A stretch of 39,222 nucleotides of DNA from Parcubacteria group bacterium GW2011_GWC1_45_13 (lineage in GTDB: Bacteria; Patescibacteriota; Minisyncoccia; UBA11713; 2-01-FULL-45-33): positions 1 to 39,222 of the forward strand of contig LCKG01000001.1 of NCBI GenBank assembly GCA_001001285.1, given 5' to 3'. Position numbers and translations under genes: made by a program. Shown piece after piece: positions 25,243 through 32,968 of this stretch. The number at the start of each line of letters is the position of its first letter. The stretch's first letter is position 1. The notes under the pieces were generated by a model. The model was given only the letters and a program-made list of their open reading frames with translations. It ran no database searches and was not told where the DNA came from.

Positions 25243-26115
25243 ATGTTCTATATTTGCGATGTCTCTCATCGCTTCTTCAAAGTTAGAAAAATATTTGCCG
25301 TTTTTTACGCAATTCAAGAAAAATTTAATTTCTCTTTGATACATTTTATTGCGGTCTTCGGTATCCGAAGAATCCCACAATAAACCGCCTTTGGAACCTA
25401 TGATTTCTAACGACCTTCTGCCGGGTATGCGCAGATAATCCTGATGCACCGAAACCACAACGCCGGTTCTTTTGCCGATAAACACGCTTTCCGCGAAATC
25501 TTCGGTATTAATTTTTAAATCGGATATTTTTCTCACCAGCGCGCGCTTGGGAATTAAAACATCGTCCAAAAGCCAGGCCGGGTAATTAATATCATGCACC
25601 AAATCAAGCATTACCCCTCCGCCCATGTTTTTCTTGGCAGAATAAATTTTGCGGTAGTCCCTGCCGGGCCGCCATTCCTTTAAATCTTGCCCCACGGACG
25701 CGCGCATGTAATAAATGCGGCCGAGCTTTCCGTTTTTTATAATATTTTTAATTTTAAGAAATGGCCCAAAAAAATGAAAGCAGTACCCGATAAAAACGCT
25801 TATCCGGCTCTTCCTTAAAAGCCTCTCCAGTAAATTTAGGCCTTTTAAATTATGCGACAGCGGCTTTTCCACAAAAAGCGCCCGCGGCCTTAAAGCAACG
25901 CATTTCTTGATGGTCGCGGCGTGTTTTGCGGTTTCATTGGCAATAATAATGCCGTCATACGGACCGGATTTTTTAAAATCTCGCCAGTTTTCAACCTGAT
26001 GCGGCAAATTCACGTCCTTCCTTTTTGAAAGCACGACGATATTTTTTGTGTGCCGCAATAAATTTTCATAATGCCGCTTGCCAATAGAACCGAATCCTAT
26101 AAGTCCTAATTTCAT
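25222..26115 (-). CDS. Gfo/Idh/MocA family oxidoreductase, copy 2
   Basis: 297 aa; LGLIGFGSIGKRHYENLL, FVEKPLSHN, GQDLKEWRPGRDYRKIYSAKKNMGGGVMLDLVHD. Confidence 0.9.
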   Translation of the reverse strand: MKLGLIGFGSIGKRHYENLLRHTKNIVVLSKRKDVNLPHQVENWRDFKKSGPYDGIIIANETAKHAATIKKCVALRPRALFVEKPLSHNLKGLNLLERLLRKSRISVFIGYCFHFFGPFLKIKNIIKNGKLGRIYYMRASVGQDLKEWRPGRDYRKIYSAKKNMGGGVMLDLVHDINYPAWLLDDVLIPKRALVRKISDLKINTEDFAESVFIGKRTGVVVSVHQDYLRIPGRRSLEIIGSKGGLLWDSSDTEDRNKMYQREIKFFLNCVKNGKYFSNFEEAMRDIANIEHLKRLGN

Positions 26116-26116
26116 G

Positions 26117-26839
26117 TTATTTAAAACTTTTTATCTGATTTTCCAGCGCTTTTTTGTTCTTAAATAAAAATTCAGCCAATACCCATTCCTCCGGCGTATC
26201 CAAATCAATGGAGCGCCATTTGTCACAGACGACGGCTTTGGTGTTTTTTGTAAATACGGATTTTTCCTTCAAAAGCGCCGAAGTTTTTACGATATAAACA
26301 AAACAGCCGTTTAAAAGATAGGCCGGGGGCCATTGCTGTATATTGCTGGATTTGCTTGTTTTTTTATTGGCTAAAATAATATTGCTTTTATTATCTAAAT
26401 AATAAAGTCTTGGATGCGTTGGCGCAATAGTAAGCACGGTAGATGCGTTGGTGCGTTTCATCAAATTCCAGCAGGCCTGAATGTCGCGATGTTCGCGAAG
26501 CGGCGAAGTAGTTTGCAAAATCACAATATGCGTTGGCGCGTAACCTTCGTCTTTTTTTAAACGATTCAACAAATGAATTATCGCCTCAACAACCTGCGCT
26601 TTGTCTCCGGCAAGATGCTTCGGCCTCAAGTAAGGCGCCTCCGCGCCGTATTTTTTGGCAACAGAAGCGATTTTTGGAGAGTCTGTGTCTACAATTACCC
26701 TGTCAATTAACTTATTAGATTTTGCCTGCAAAATAGTATGGGCAATCAGAGGCTTCCCCAAAAAATTCCGGATATTTTTATTCGATATTCTCTTTGACCC
26801 TCCCCGCGCGGGTATAATAACTAAAATTTCTTTTTTCAT
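26117..26839 (-). CDS. neuA: CMP-nonulosonic acid cytidylyltransferase (NeuA/LegF/PseF)
   Basis: 240 aa; VIIPARGGSKRISNKNIRNFLGKPLIAHTI, VDTDSPKIASVAKKYGAEAPYLRPKHLAGD, ILQTTSPLR. Confidence 0.93.
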   Translation of the reverse strand: MKKEILVIIPARGGSKRISNKNIRNFLGKPLIAHTILQAKSNKLIDRVIVDTDSPKIASVAKKYGAEAPYLRPKHLAGDKAQVVEAIIHLLNRLKKDEGYAPTHIVILQTTSPLREHRDIQACWNLMKRTNASTVLTIAPTHPRLYYLDNKSNIILANKKTSKSSNIQQWPPAYLLNGCFVYIVKTSALLKEKSVFTKNTKAVVCDKWRSIDLDTPEEWVLAEFLFKNKKALENQIKSFK

Positions 26840-28074
26840 TAACTTACTTTATATTTTAACTTCCATTCGCCGTTTTCTTGTTTCCAAAGGTGCGGGTCGC
26901 GGAAAGAGTCCACAATTTCAGTGAATTCTTTTTCCGTCATGCCGATGTAATCTAAAAATTCGGGGAAATACCTTCTGGGCAATTCGCCGTCAAATCTTTT
27001 AACTAGCGCGATACCTTCGTCGCGGGTGATGTGGTGGTTGCGGATTTCCTGCGCCGCGTCCTGCGTCGCGCGTCCGTAGCCAAATTTTATGTAAGTCGTG
27101 TAGTAAAAATATCCGTCGGTTTTATCGTCAATGCTGTTATATTTTGAATAAGTGCCTTCGGTGCGCATTGGGTTTGCCTCAAATCCCGCATGTTTGACCG
27201 CATAATAGTAGCATTCTTGCGGTACCCATTTGATGTAAGAACTTAGATAATGAAACTCGATATTGTTTTCCTTAATAATGCGCTGGTCCATCGGCAAATA
27301 AATCTTTAGGTCGCCGTAATTTACTCCTTCTTTGATATGCTCCGCAATAGATTTTCCGCCAAGAAAAATTTCTTCCGGCTTCTCATCAGGATTTAGGTAA
27401 TTAGTGCTAAATCCAGAGCTTCCGCCCTTATCTCCGATTTCCGATGAAAATCCTTTTTGGTGTATGGAGATATTCGCTCCGTATTCGCCGGGATGATCTC
27501 CGTAAAAAATAAGGGGGATATTGAATTTTACGGCCATTTTGGGAGCAAATGTTTTCTGCCCTAAAATAAACGGCTGGAATGGGTGCAATAAATTAATAAA
27601 AGCGTTGCGCGTAATTAAACGATGGATTTTGCCGTTTGGAGTAAATAAATAATTATCAAACCCGCCGATATGAATCCAGTTTTGAAAATTTTTCCAGCCG
27701 ATATCGGTGTACAGATGAGGCGACCATGTTACGGTTAAAGGGTGCATTCCATATTTGTATTTCAATATGTGGGCAGTATAGGCACTATCCTTCCCTCCGC
27801 TGCCTGGAACCAAAACATTGTATGACCCGTCGCTACTTCTGTGCTTTTCCAAAAGTTCCAACAGTTCTTTTTCCCGCTCCTCCCAATTGATTTGATTATT
27901 TTCTTTAGCCTCGTTAAAACGGCAGGCCGAACAAACGCCTTCTTTGTCAAATTTAATGAAATCGTGCTCCCGCGCCGCGGTATGCTTATATTCATTGCTG
28001 GAAGAAGGGCGCGTATTCGGCATTACGCATTTTTTGCAAAATTTTATTTCTTCCGGCAGTCCGTATTTAGCCAT
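26839..28074 (-). CDS. N-acetyl sugar amidotransferase (WbpG/PseA-like), copy 2
   Basis: 411 aa; CKKCVMPNTRPSS...CSAC, VLVPGSGGKDSAYTAHILKYKYGMHPLTVTWSPHLYTDIGWKNFQNW. Confidence 0.94.
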   Translation of the reverse strand: MAKYGLPEEIKFCKKCVMPNTRPSSSNEYKHTAAREHDFIKFDKEGVCSACRFNEAKENNQINWEEREKELLELLEKHRSSDGSYNVLVPGSGGKDSAYTAHILKYKYGMHPLTVTWSPHLYTDIGWKNFQNWIHIGGFDNYLFTPNGKIHRLITRNAFINLLHPFQPFILGQKTFAPKMAVKFNIPLIFYGDHPGEYGANISIHQKGFSSEIGDKGGSSGFSTNYLNPDEKPEEIFLGGKSIAEHIKEGVNYGDLKIYLPMDQRIIKENNIEFHYLSSYIKWVPQECYYYAVKHAGFEANPMRTEGTYSKYNSIDDKTDGYFYYTTYIKFGYGRATQDAAQEIRNHHITRDEGIALVKRFDGELPRRYFPEFLDYIGMTEKEFTEIVDSFRDPHLWKQENGEWKLKYKVS

Positions 28075-28087
28075 CGGTATGTTATTT

Positions 28088-28747
28088 TTATATTGTATTA
28101 ATAAAATTTTTAATTATTTTAAGCCCAATTTCTCCGCTTTTTTCAGGATGAAACTGGCACCCGTAAATATTACCATGTTTAATGATAGAACAAAATTCCA
28201 GCCCGCCATAAGTAGTCAGACCGAAAATGTTTTCTTTTTTATCTGGCGCTAAAATATACGAATGCACAAAGTAGACATCTAATAATTCTTCGGGGATAGA
28301 ATCCAAAATAGTTCCCTGCCAAGAAGCGCCTTTTGGCATATAAATTTTATTCCATCCCATCTGCGGAATTTTTTCATTGTCCATCAAGCCAGAAAATCGC
28401 GCTACTTTGCCCGGCATTATATCCAATCCGTTAAAAATCCCGAACTCGTGCCCCTCCGAAAGCATAAGTTGAGCGCCTAAACAGATGCCTAGCATTGGTT
28501 TATTTTGAATTGCGAAATTTTTCACGGCATCAACTAAATCGCGGACCTTAAGCCCTCTCATCCCAGCTTCATATGACCCCACGCCGGGCAAGACTACAGC
28601 GTCAGATTTTAAAATTGCCTCCGCGTCCTCGGAAACAGCCGCTTCAATGCCGCAGAAATTGAAAGCTTTTTTTAAACTTTGCAAGTTGCCTACGCCGTAA
28701 TCAATAATTGTTATTTTTGGGTTAGCCATATTATGCCATTCGCACAT
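28088..28747 (-). CDS. hisH: HisH-type glutamine amidotransferase subunit (probable HisH2/WbpH-like role)
   Basis: 219 aa; VLPGVGSYEAGM, MLGICLGAQLMLS (nucleophile Cys), YGCQFHPEKSGEIG (His, Glu). Confidence 0.92.
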   Translation of the reverse strand: MCEWHNMANPKITIIDYGVGNLQSLKKAFNFCGIEAAVSEDAEAILKSDAVVLPGVGSYEAGMRGLKVRDLVDAVKNFAIQNKPMLGICLGAQLMLSEGHEFGIFNGLDIMPGKVARFSGLMDNEKIPQMGWNKIYMPKGASWQGTILDSIPEELLDVYFVHSYILAPDKKENIFGLTTYGGLEFCSIIKHGNIYGCQFHPEKSGEIGLKIIKNFINTI

Positions 28748-29519
28748 TAATATCTTTTTCTTTTAGATAATTTTTTATATCCCTTATGTTAAAATCTTTA
28801 TAATGAAATATGGAAGACGCAGAAATAGCATCAGCGCAGTTTTCGGCCACGACCCGTTCAATTGACTTCAGATCTCCGGCGCCGCCGTGCGCTATAATCG
28901 GAACCGTGGCAAAGGACGCAATTTGTTTTATTAAATCCAAATCGTAGCCGCGCCTCGTTCCGTCCCGGTCAACTGAAGTGATTAAAATTTCGCCCGCTCC
29001 AAGTTCTATGCCGCGTTTCGCCCATTCAATGGCATTGAACCCCGAACGCTCCCTGCCTCCGTCCGTGTAAGCCTCGTAAGAGCCGTCCTGCTGTTTTTTT
29101 GCCTCAATGTAAAGCACAATGCATTGCGAGCCGAATTCTTTGGCGGCCCGGCTTAGAAATTCAGGATTGCGGACAGCAAAAGTGTTGATAGCCACTTTGT
29201 CAGCCCCCGCCCTAAGAGCGTTATTGATATCTTGAATGCTCCTGATGCCGCCGCCCGCGGTGACGGGAATAAAAATATTTTCAGTAACGGATTTCAATAA
29301 ATCAAAGTCTAAGTTTCTTTGGTAAAGCGACGCCACAATATCCAGATAAATCAATTCGTCCGCTCCTTCTTCATAATAGCGCAGCGCCATTTTTTTTGGG
29401 TCGCCAACGACGCGTAGCGCCTCGGTATGCACCGGTTTTACCACATTCATGCCTTTGATATTTAAAAGCGGCAGAATACGGATATTTTTCACACTAATGT
29501 AACTTTGAATCGGCTTCAT
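28731..29519 (-). CDS. hisF: HisF-type cyclase-like subunit with altered active site
   Basis: Start at ATG 29519 (MKPIQSYISVKNIRILPLLNIKG); GDPKKMALRYYEEGADELIYLDI, AGGGIRSIQDI, TSVDRDGTRRGYD, AHGGAGDLKS. The 29792 ORF extension overlaps an opposing gene. Confidence 0.9.
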   Translation of the reverse strand: MKPIQSYISVKNIRILPLLNIKGMNVVKPVHTEALRVVGDPKKMALRYYEEGADELIYLDIVASLYQRNLDFDLLKSVTENIFIPVTAGGGIRSIQDINNALRAGADKVAINTFAVRNPEFLSRAAKEFGSQCIVLYIEAKKQQDGSYEAYTDGGRERSGFNAIEWAKRGIELGAGEILITSVDRDGTRRGYDLDLIKQIASFATVPIIAHGGAGDLKSIERVVAENCADAISASSIFHYKDFNIRDIKNYLKEKDINVRMA

Positions 29520-29536
29520 TTGTTTTAAAAATAACG

Positions 29537-31039
29537 ATGAAAATCTGCTTTTTACTGCAAAGACGATTTGCGTATATCGGCCACGCTCTGGCCTTAATTT
29601 TAAAAGAGAAATACGGCGTAACCGACTTTTGCGGATATGTTTCTTTGCGTTCCGGTTTGGAATTTCTAAAATCCCAGAAAGACATCCAATATACAGGACT
29701 CCTGCTTGATGAAAACGTGCACAATCAATATAAAGATGAGCCGTTGGACCTAGCTTATTTAAAAGAGCTTGAAAAAAATTACGGACTTCCAAATCTCTGG
29801 CGGTATATAGAAATGGATAGAACCATCAGGCACGGTCAGCTGGTAAGAGAATATCCCCATGATGCCTCGCCCTATTCCCATGAAGAAATGATGCGGCTTA
29901 TGCAAGTGAAAATAAAAGCCATATTAAAATTTCTAAAAGAAGAAAAGCCCGATGTAATAATTTTTTCGGTTATTGCCGATTTAAGCGCCTTATTTCTTTA
30001 TCAGGCCGCAAAAAAATTTGGCATTAAAATATTGCTGATAAAGCCGTCGAGAATCCAAAGCCTTCACACCCTTACCGAAGATTATCGTTATTATAGTCAC
30101 GTTGATAAAACTTTTAATGAGCTCCAAAACGGAGAAATGGCTTTGCCGGAACACCAACTGCTGGCAGAAAATTTCCTGAAAAATTTCCGCGCCAAACCCT
30201 CACCATATTCATACCGCGATACGCCAGCCGCAAAGCCGACCACGAGAAAAAAACAGTTTGCGTTCTTGCGGCCGCGCCAAGCCATTGTTTCTTTGAAATG
30301 GACAGCTCAAATATTTACCGATTATTTCCGCAATAAATATAGGCAAGATCCTTATACCGTAAAGCCATGGCACTATATAATTGATACAATCAAAAGAAAG
30401 GCGCGCGTGTTTAGGGGTTTTGATGATTTGTACGACGAACCAAATTTTAACGAATATTATGTATTCTTCCCACTGCAAGCAGAACCGGAAATGGACATAA
30501 CGCTGCCTTCGCAATTCTACACGGACCAAAACTGGCTGATACAGCAAGTTGCCAGGGCTCTGCCGATATACTTTAAAATTTACGTTAAAGAGCATCCGGC
30601 AATGTATGGATATCGCCCAAGAAATTTTTACAAAAAGCTTAAAAAAATCCCGAACGTTAAGTTAATCAGACCAACAGAAACAGGATTCAATCTCATCCAA
30701 AACGCCAAAATTATCACTACGCTTGTCGGAACATCCGGCTGGGAGGGAATGCTTTTAAAAAAACCGGTAATAACTTTCGGGGATGTTTTTTATAACAAAC
30801 TTCCCATGGCAAAAAAATGTGATAATATCAACGATTTGCCGTGGCTCATTAAAGAGCAGCTTGAGAATTTTATTTACGACGAAAAATCTCTCGTGAATTA
30901 TATTACCGCTATTTACAAAGAAAGCGCGGATGTAGATTTAATAAAAATTTGGGAGATGGAAGGCGGCAGCCAAACAGAAAAACACAAGGAGCAGCTTTCG
31001 GCTTTGGCAAATCTTATTGCGTCAAAGCTCAACCCTTGA
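29537..31039 (+). CDS. Capsule polysaccharide biosynthesis (KpsC/KpsS-like) protein, copy 2
   Basis: 500 aa; YYVFFPLQAEPEMD, YVKEHPAMYGYRPRNFYKKL, LVGTSGWEGMLLKKPVITFGDVFYNKLP. Confidence 0.78.
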   Translation: MKICFLLQRRFAYIGHALALILKEKYGVTDFCGYVSLRSGLEFLKSQKDIQYTGLLLDENVHNQYKDEPLDLAYLKELEKNYGLPNLWRYIEMDRTIRHGQLVREYPHDASPYSHEEMMRLMQVKIKAILKFLKEEKPDVIIFSVIADLSALFLYQAAKKFGIKILLIKPSRIQSLHTLTEDYRYYSHVDKTFNELQNGEMALPEHQLLAENFLKNFRAKPSPYSYRDTPAAKPTTRKKQFAFLRPRQAIVSLKWTAQIFTDYFRNKYRQDPYTVKPWHYIIDTIKRKARVFRGFDDLYDEPNFNEYYVFFPLQAEPEMDITLPSQFYTDQNWLIQQVARALPIYFKIYVKEHPAMYGYRPRNFYKKLKKIPNVKLIRPTETGFNLIQNAKIITTLVGTSGWEGMLLKKPVITFGDVFYNKLPMAKKCDNINDLPWLIKEQLENFIYDEKSLVNYITAIYKESADVDLIKIWEMEGGSQTEKHKEQLSALANLIASKLNP

Positions 31040-31808
31040 ATCTAATCAGGCCTATGCCTGCCCAGTTTTGACCCCAATTCTCAACAAACTCTTTGTAATC
31101 GTATTTATTTTTTATTTCGTTCCAAAACTTGTTTATTTTCACCCTTGACCCGGGTTTGTTATGAGGAACAACATCATGAAAAGCCACTATTCCCCCTTCT
31201 CTGACTAAAGGGCTGTAAAGTTCAAAATCTTTTTTAACTCCCTCGTAAGTATGATCCCCGTCTATGAATAAAAAATCGATCGGCCTGTTATTTAGTATGC
31301 TTTTGATTCTTTTTTGCGTTTCAACGCTGTGTGAGTCTTTTCTAACTAAACGTATTGTCTGCCGCCCGCGAGCAAAGGATTTGTACAAAAATATTTTCCA
31401 AAACGGATAACCAGCGCCAAAATCTCCGGCAGGCAAATCTAAACTAATAATCAAAGAATCTTCGGGAAGCGCCTTGGCAAACAGCATTAAAGTCCCGCCG
31501 CGCGCCGTTCCAATTTCCATCAAAGTTTTGGGCTTTTCAGAAGCAACGAAATTCAAAAGCGAAGAAATCTCGCTTTTGACCTGCCAGGGCGCGAAATAAC
31601 CCCGGCAACCATGGAAAGCGAAATCAATCAAATAATTAAGCTCTTTTGATTTGGCGCTCCGCGCCTTAATAAAGCAAATCGGCAAGCGCAAAAATTGAGC
31701 AAAAGCGGCGTTTAAACAGTACCCGTACGCTTTTTGCAAAAAAGTGAAAGTCCCTTCTTTTTGCAAAACCGAACGCGCGGTTTTAAATTTTGATTTTACG
31801 CTCATCAA
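31029..31808 (-). CDS. CmcI/Methyltransf_24-like SAM-dependent methyltransferase
   Basis: 259 aa; TLMEIGTARGGTLMLFAKALP, SLDLP, IDFLFIDGDHTYEGVKKDFELYSPLVREGGIVAFHDV. Possible alternative start at 31805. Confidence 0.85.
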   Translation of the reverse strand: MMSVKSKFKTARSVLQKEGTFTFLQKAYGYCLNAAFAQFLRLPICFIKARSAKSKELNYLIDFAFHGCRGYFAPWQVKSEISSLLNFVASEKPKTLMEIGTARGGTLMLFAKALPEDSLIISLDLPAGDFGAGYPFWKIFLYKSFARGRQTIRLVRKDSHSVETQKRIKSILNNRPIDFLFIDGDHTYEGVKKDFELYSPLVREGGIVAFHDVVPHNKPGSRVKINKFWNEIKNKYDYKEFVENWGQNWAGIGLIRFKG

Positions 31809-32968
31809 TATTTAATTTGTTTCATTGTAGCATATAGCTGCGGGGTCCAGTTGGTATACCGCAGTTCGGAAATTCTTTTATAAGCGTTTTCTGACAGCTG
31901 TTCCAATAAATTTTTATCATCGGATAATTTTTGTATTGCCAAAGCAAGATTTTGCGGATCGTCAAATTTAAAAACGACAGCCGCGGAACCGGCCTGCCAA
32001 GCCGTCGCGCTGCCAGCCGAGACTATGCTCGGCAGCCCCCGCGACATAGCCTCAATTAGGCCCACAGAAGTAAGTTCGCGCCTCCACCTTGGCACAATGA
32101 AAATATCAGAACTATCTAAGATTTCAAAAAGTTGAGCGCGCGACAGCCAGCCAGAAAAAGTAATGCGCTTCTCTAAACCAAATTCTTTAGACATTTTTTT
32201 TAATCGTGCCTCGTCCGCCCCGCTCCCCGCTATAGTAAGATGATACTCATCTTGGCTAGAAAGCAGAGAAAAAGCGTAAATCAATAAATCAAACCCCTTG
32301 GTAGGTATGAGCCGGCCAACAGCGATAAGTTGTAGCGGTTTCTGATTGAATGTTCTTTTAGCGCCATGCCGGAAAATTTCACCGCACTCCGGGCTTATCA
32401 GCTGATATTTAGCTTCCAAGCCAAATTTATTGTACTCCATCTGCAATATCGGCGAAGTAAAAGTCGTTATCTCAATAGCATTCGCCAATAACATGCCAAT
32501 TGATTTTTCTGCAATAAGTCTTGCGCATTTTTTCAATTTTTTCAAAAAAGTATTTGCAACGTCTTCATCCGCGAGGCCAAACTCATAGACGGGAACGTCT
32601 CGAGAAAATGATCCTAACTCACGATTGAAAAAAGCCACAATTGGAACCCGCCCGCCCAAACGTTTATACAAGCCGGCGCCGTAAAGAAAAACGTGGCCGT
32701 CAACATGGAAAAAATCGGCTTCCTTTTCATATTTTTTTAAAATTTTATAAACAGCCCAAGAAATTTCTACAAGTCCGGTCTTGATTATATTTTCCTCAAT
32801 AATCTGATAAGGCTGGGGCCCCGGAATGAGGTTGGATTTAGAAAAAGCCGTGACACATTTAACGGAGTTGCCCAATGCCAAAAAAGATCTTGCTTTTCTG
32901 TCTATATCGAAAACCGACCCTCCGGACGTCTGGAAATTTAATTTAGAAGTAATAAAAATTATTTTCAT
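31805..32968 (-). CDS. GT4-family glycosyltransferase
   Basis: 387 aa; LQLIAVGRLIPTKGFDLLIYAFSLL, LTIAGSGADEARLKKMSKEFGLEKRITFSGWLSRAQL, ELTSVGLIEAMSRGLPSIVS. Confidence 0.9.
   Translation of the reverse strand: MKIIFITSKLNFQTSGGSVFDIDRKARSFLALGNSVKCVTAFSKSNLIPGPQPYQIIEENIIKTGLVEISWAVYKILKKYEKEADFFHVDGHVFLYGAGLYKRLGGRVPIVAFFNRELGSFSRDVPVYEFGLADEDVANTFLKKLKKCARLIAEKSIGMLLANAIEITTFTSPILQMEYNKFGLEAKYQLISPECGEIFRHGAKRTFNQKPLQLIAVGRLIPTKGFDLLIYAFSLLSSQDEYHLTIAGSGADEARLKKMSKEFGLEKRITFSGWLSRAQLFEILDSSDIFIVPRWRRELTSVGLIEAMSRGLPSIVSAGSATAWQAGSAAVVFKFDDPQNLALAIQKLSDDKNLLEQLSENAYKRISELRYTNWTPQLYATMKQIKY

Noticed and set aside
28088-29519. HisH/HisF as part of a histidine biosynthesis operon
   Set aside because: No other his genes nearby; context is two WbpG/PseA-type sugar amidotransferases, and HisF lacks both catalytic Asp residues.
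29520-29792. N-terminal extension of the HisF ORF (MEVRNFFQALL...)
   Set aside because: Antisense to the well-supported capsule-type gene and has no HisF similarity; start moved to 29519.
31975-32040. GC-rich stretch in the GT4 gene as another copy of the dispersed repeat
   Set aside because: Lacks the CCCGCC/GGCGGG arms; the encoded region can be read as ordinary GT4 sequence.
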